A stretch of DNA of 6,720 nucleotides from Methylococcaceae bacterium (GTDB taxonomy: Bacteria; Pseudomonadota; Gammaproteobacteria; Methylococcales; Methylomonadaceae), in assembly GCA_005779525.1 (NCBI GenBank), contig SXIZ01000153.1, positions 1 to 6,720 on the forward strand. Direction: 5' to 3'. The translations under genes and the position numbers were made by a program. The notes beneath the pieces are model-generated. The model ran no database searches, was not told the origin of the DNA, and saw only the letters and a list, made by a program, of their open reading frames with translations. Every line of letters begins with the position of its first letter. Within the stretch, counting starts at the first letter, position 1. Below, piece after piece: positions 5,590 to 6,720 of this stretch.

Positions 5590-6720
5590 TTAAAAGTCGA
5601 GTTTTAATTCCATTTGGAACATCCGAGGTTCGCGCACTAACAGCATCGGCGCAGACCCACCACGTCCCCATTCTGAATAAACTTCATCAGTCAAATTTTT
5701 CACCCGCGCGGTCAGGGCGGCCTTGGGGTGCACATGCCAAGTCATTTGGGTGTCGAAAACCGCAAATTCTGGGATAATCATCAGGTTAGCATTATCGCCA
5801 TAGCGATCGCCAACATAACGTGCTCCAAAATTCCATTGCCAATCTTTAACAAAATCCCAGGTCAACCAACCATTGGCAACCCATTTCGCAACATTAGTGG
5901 GGCGATTACCAGCGCGTGAAATACTCGCAGAGCCAACGGCTTCATTAAAATCATCGTAGCTAGCATCGACATAGGCCATACTGCCTTGTACACTCCATTC
6001 AGGGGTAAAACGTATGCCCATATTGGCTTCCAGGCCTGCGGAGGATTGAGCGCCCACTGGGATCGTCAGTTGTGAATTTTGTGGGTCTTGGGTAGATAGA
6101 TTTTTGCGTTCGATATAATACCCAGCCAAGGTCGCCGAACCTTTATCTTCCCAAAAGTCAAATTTAGTCCCCACTTCCGCTTGTCTACCGGTGGTTAAAT
6201 CAAAATTTCTCAAGTTTCCTAGATTCGCTGTGGTCAAAATACCGGAGGGTGGGTCTGCTGCAGTACTGTATTGTGCGTAAACATTAAAAGTTTTGGTGAT
6301 GTCATACATTAATGCTGCCCGCCAAGTCACTGCTTGCCAGTTTCGGGTAAATGCGGCAGGTGATCCGAATGGGTTGGTGACCGAAGGTGGGGTCGGGGTG
6401 CGTAGATTGGTTTGATCCAAGGTAATATCATCCACGCGGACACCTGTGACTAAATTTAAATCGGGGAGCAGGGTTAGTCTGTTTTCGGCATATCCTGCTA
6501 CGGTTACTAATTCATTAAAGGCACTTGCAATCGGCCCGGTGGCGGCAGGATTGCTACTGTAGGTTCCGACGGTAAAATTATAAGGATTGACGGTACTGAC
6601 GATACCGGACTCATTGCTGGGGAAGCGAGTTTGCTTGTTATACGCGACATCAATCCCTGTGGAAATTTTACTGGGTAATGAGAATAGCGATCCTTCATGC
6701 ATTAACTCGATCCGGTCGCC
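5590..6720 (-). CDS. TonB-dependent siderophore receptor, C-terminal part (N-terminus beyond window)
   Basis: The visible 376 residues are the C-terminal part of an outer-membrane beta-barrel. They show alternating aromatic and polar strands such as WRAALMYDITKTFNVYAQYS, the stretch NFGARYVGDRYGDNAN, and RVKNLTDEVYSEWG, the NLTDE motif typical of the TonB-dependent siderophore receptor family. The protein ends in ...MELKLDF, with a terminal Phe as needed for recognition by the BAM assembly machinery. The frame stays open to the right edge (GDRIELMHEG...), so the Met at 6702 is internal and the plug domain, TonB box and signal peptide lie outside. Such receptors import ferric siderophores using energy from TonB-ExbB-ExbD. 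The PepSY protein directly downstream strengthens the siderophore reading. The exact ligand cannot be told from this part. Its promoter, and any Fur box, would be to the right of the window. Confidence 0.92.
   Translation of the reverse strand, partial: GDRIELMHEGSLFSLPSKISTGIDVAYNKQTRFPSNESGIVSTVNPYNFTVGTYSSNPAATGPIASAFNELVTVAGYAENRLTLLPDLNLVTGVRVDDITLDQTNLRTPTPPSVTNPFGSPAAFTRNWQAVTWRAALMYDITKTFNVYAQYSTAADPPSGILTTANLGNLRNFDLTTGRQAEVGTKFDFWEDKGSATLAGYYIERKNLSTQDPQNSQLTIPVGAQSSAGLEANMGIRFTPEWSVQGSMAYVDASYDDFNEAVGSASISRAGNRPTNVAKWVANGWLTWDFVKDWQWNFGARYVGDRYGDNANLMIIPEFAVFDTQMTWHVHPKAALTARVKNLTDEVYSEWGRGGSAPMLLVREPRMFQMELKLDF

Noticed and set aside
5580..5919. Plus-strand frames at 5580-5777 and 5728-5919
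   Set aside because: Both are antisense to the TonB-dependent receptor and lack start signals and recognisable products.
6700..6702. Met at 6702 (minus) as the start of the TonB receptor
   Set aside because: The frame is open up to the window edge and the segment matches the middle of a beta-barrel, so this Met is internal.

Overview
The window reads as the end of a contig from an AT-leaning gammaproteobacterium. ClpX, the YeeN-type YebC protein, the TonB-dependent receptor with a PepSY membrane protein, and a well-formed sigma-28 (FliA) promoter all fit a flagellated gammaproteobacterium. I cannot name the genus. The first ~121 bases do not belong to this genome. They are about 69% G+C against about 33% in the next 120 bases, and they read best on the minus strand as a piece of a high-GC membrane protein. 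This looks like a chimeric join.

Layout from left to right: (1) 1-121, foreign high-GC fragment. (2) 122-916 (+), the C-terminal two thirds of clpX, cut by the join, followed by a strong intrinsic terminator at 942-983. (3) 984-1275, about 290 bp without a gene, holding a small palindrome and a weak possible sigma-28 element. (4) 1276-1992 (+), a YeeN-type YebC/TACO1 translation factor. (5) 1993-2329, about 340 bp without a gene, ending in a TATAAT promoter with an A/T-rich upstream element. (6) 2330-2836 (+), a five-helix membrane protein of unknown function, followed by a hairpin. (7) 2902-2928, a sigma-28-type promoter, then 2958-3953 (+), a Gln/Ser-rich DUF5610-like protein with no Cys or Trp. 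(8) 3978-4041, two tandem hairpins between convergent genes. (9) On the minus strand, a two-gene iron-uptake unit: the C-terminal part of a TonB-dependent siderophore receptor (runs off the right edge) and, 10 bp downstream of it, a PepSY-TM inner-membrane protein (4098-5579).

The minus-strand pair probably works together: the receptor takes a ferric siderophore across the outer membrane, and the PepSY protein probably helps release or reduce the iron at the inner membrane. The plus-strand genes look like independent transcription units, each with its own promoter or terminator. The observation most worth following up is the FliA-type promoter placed 29 bp before the DUF5610-like gene, whose protein has the composition of a flagellar export substrate. 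No mobile element, CRISPR array or RNA gene was found.
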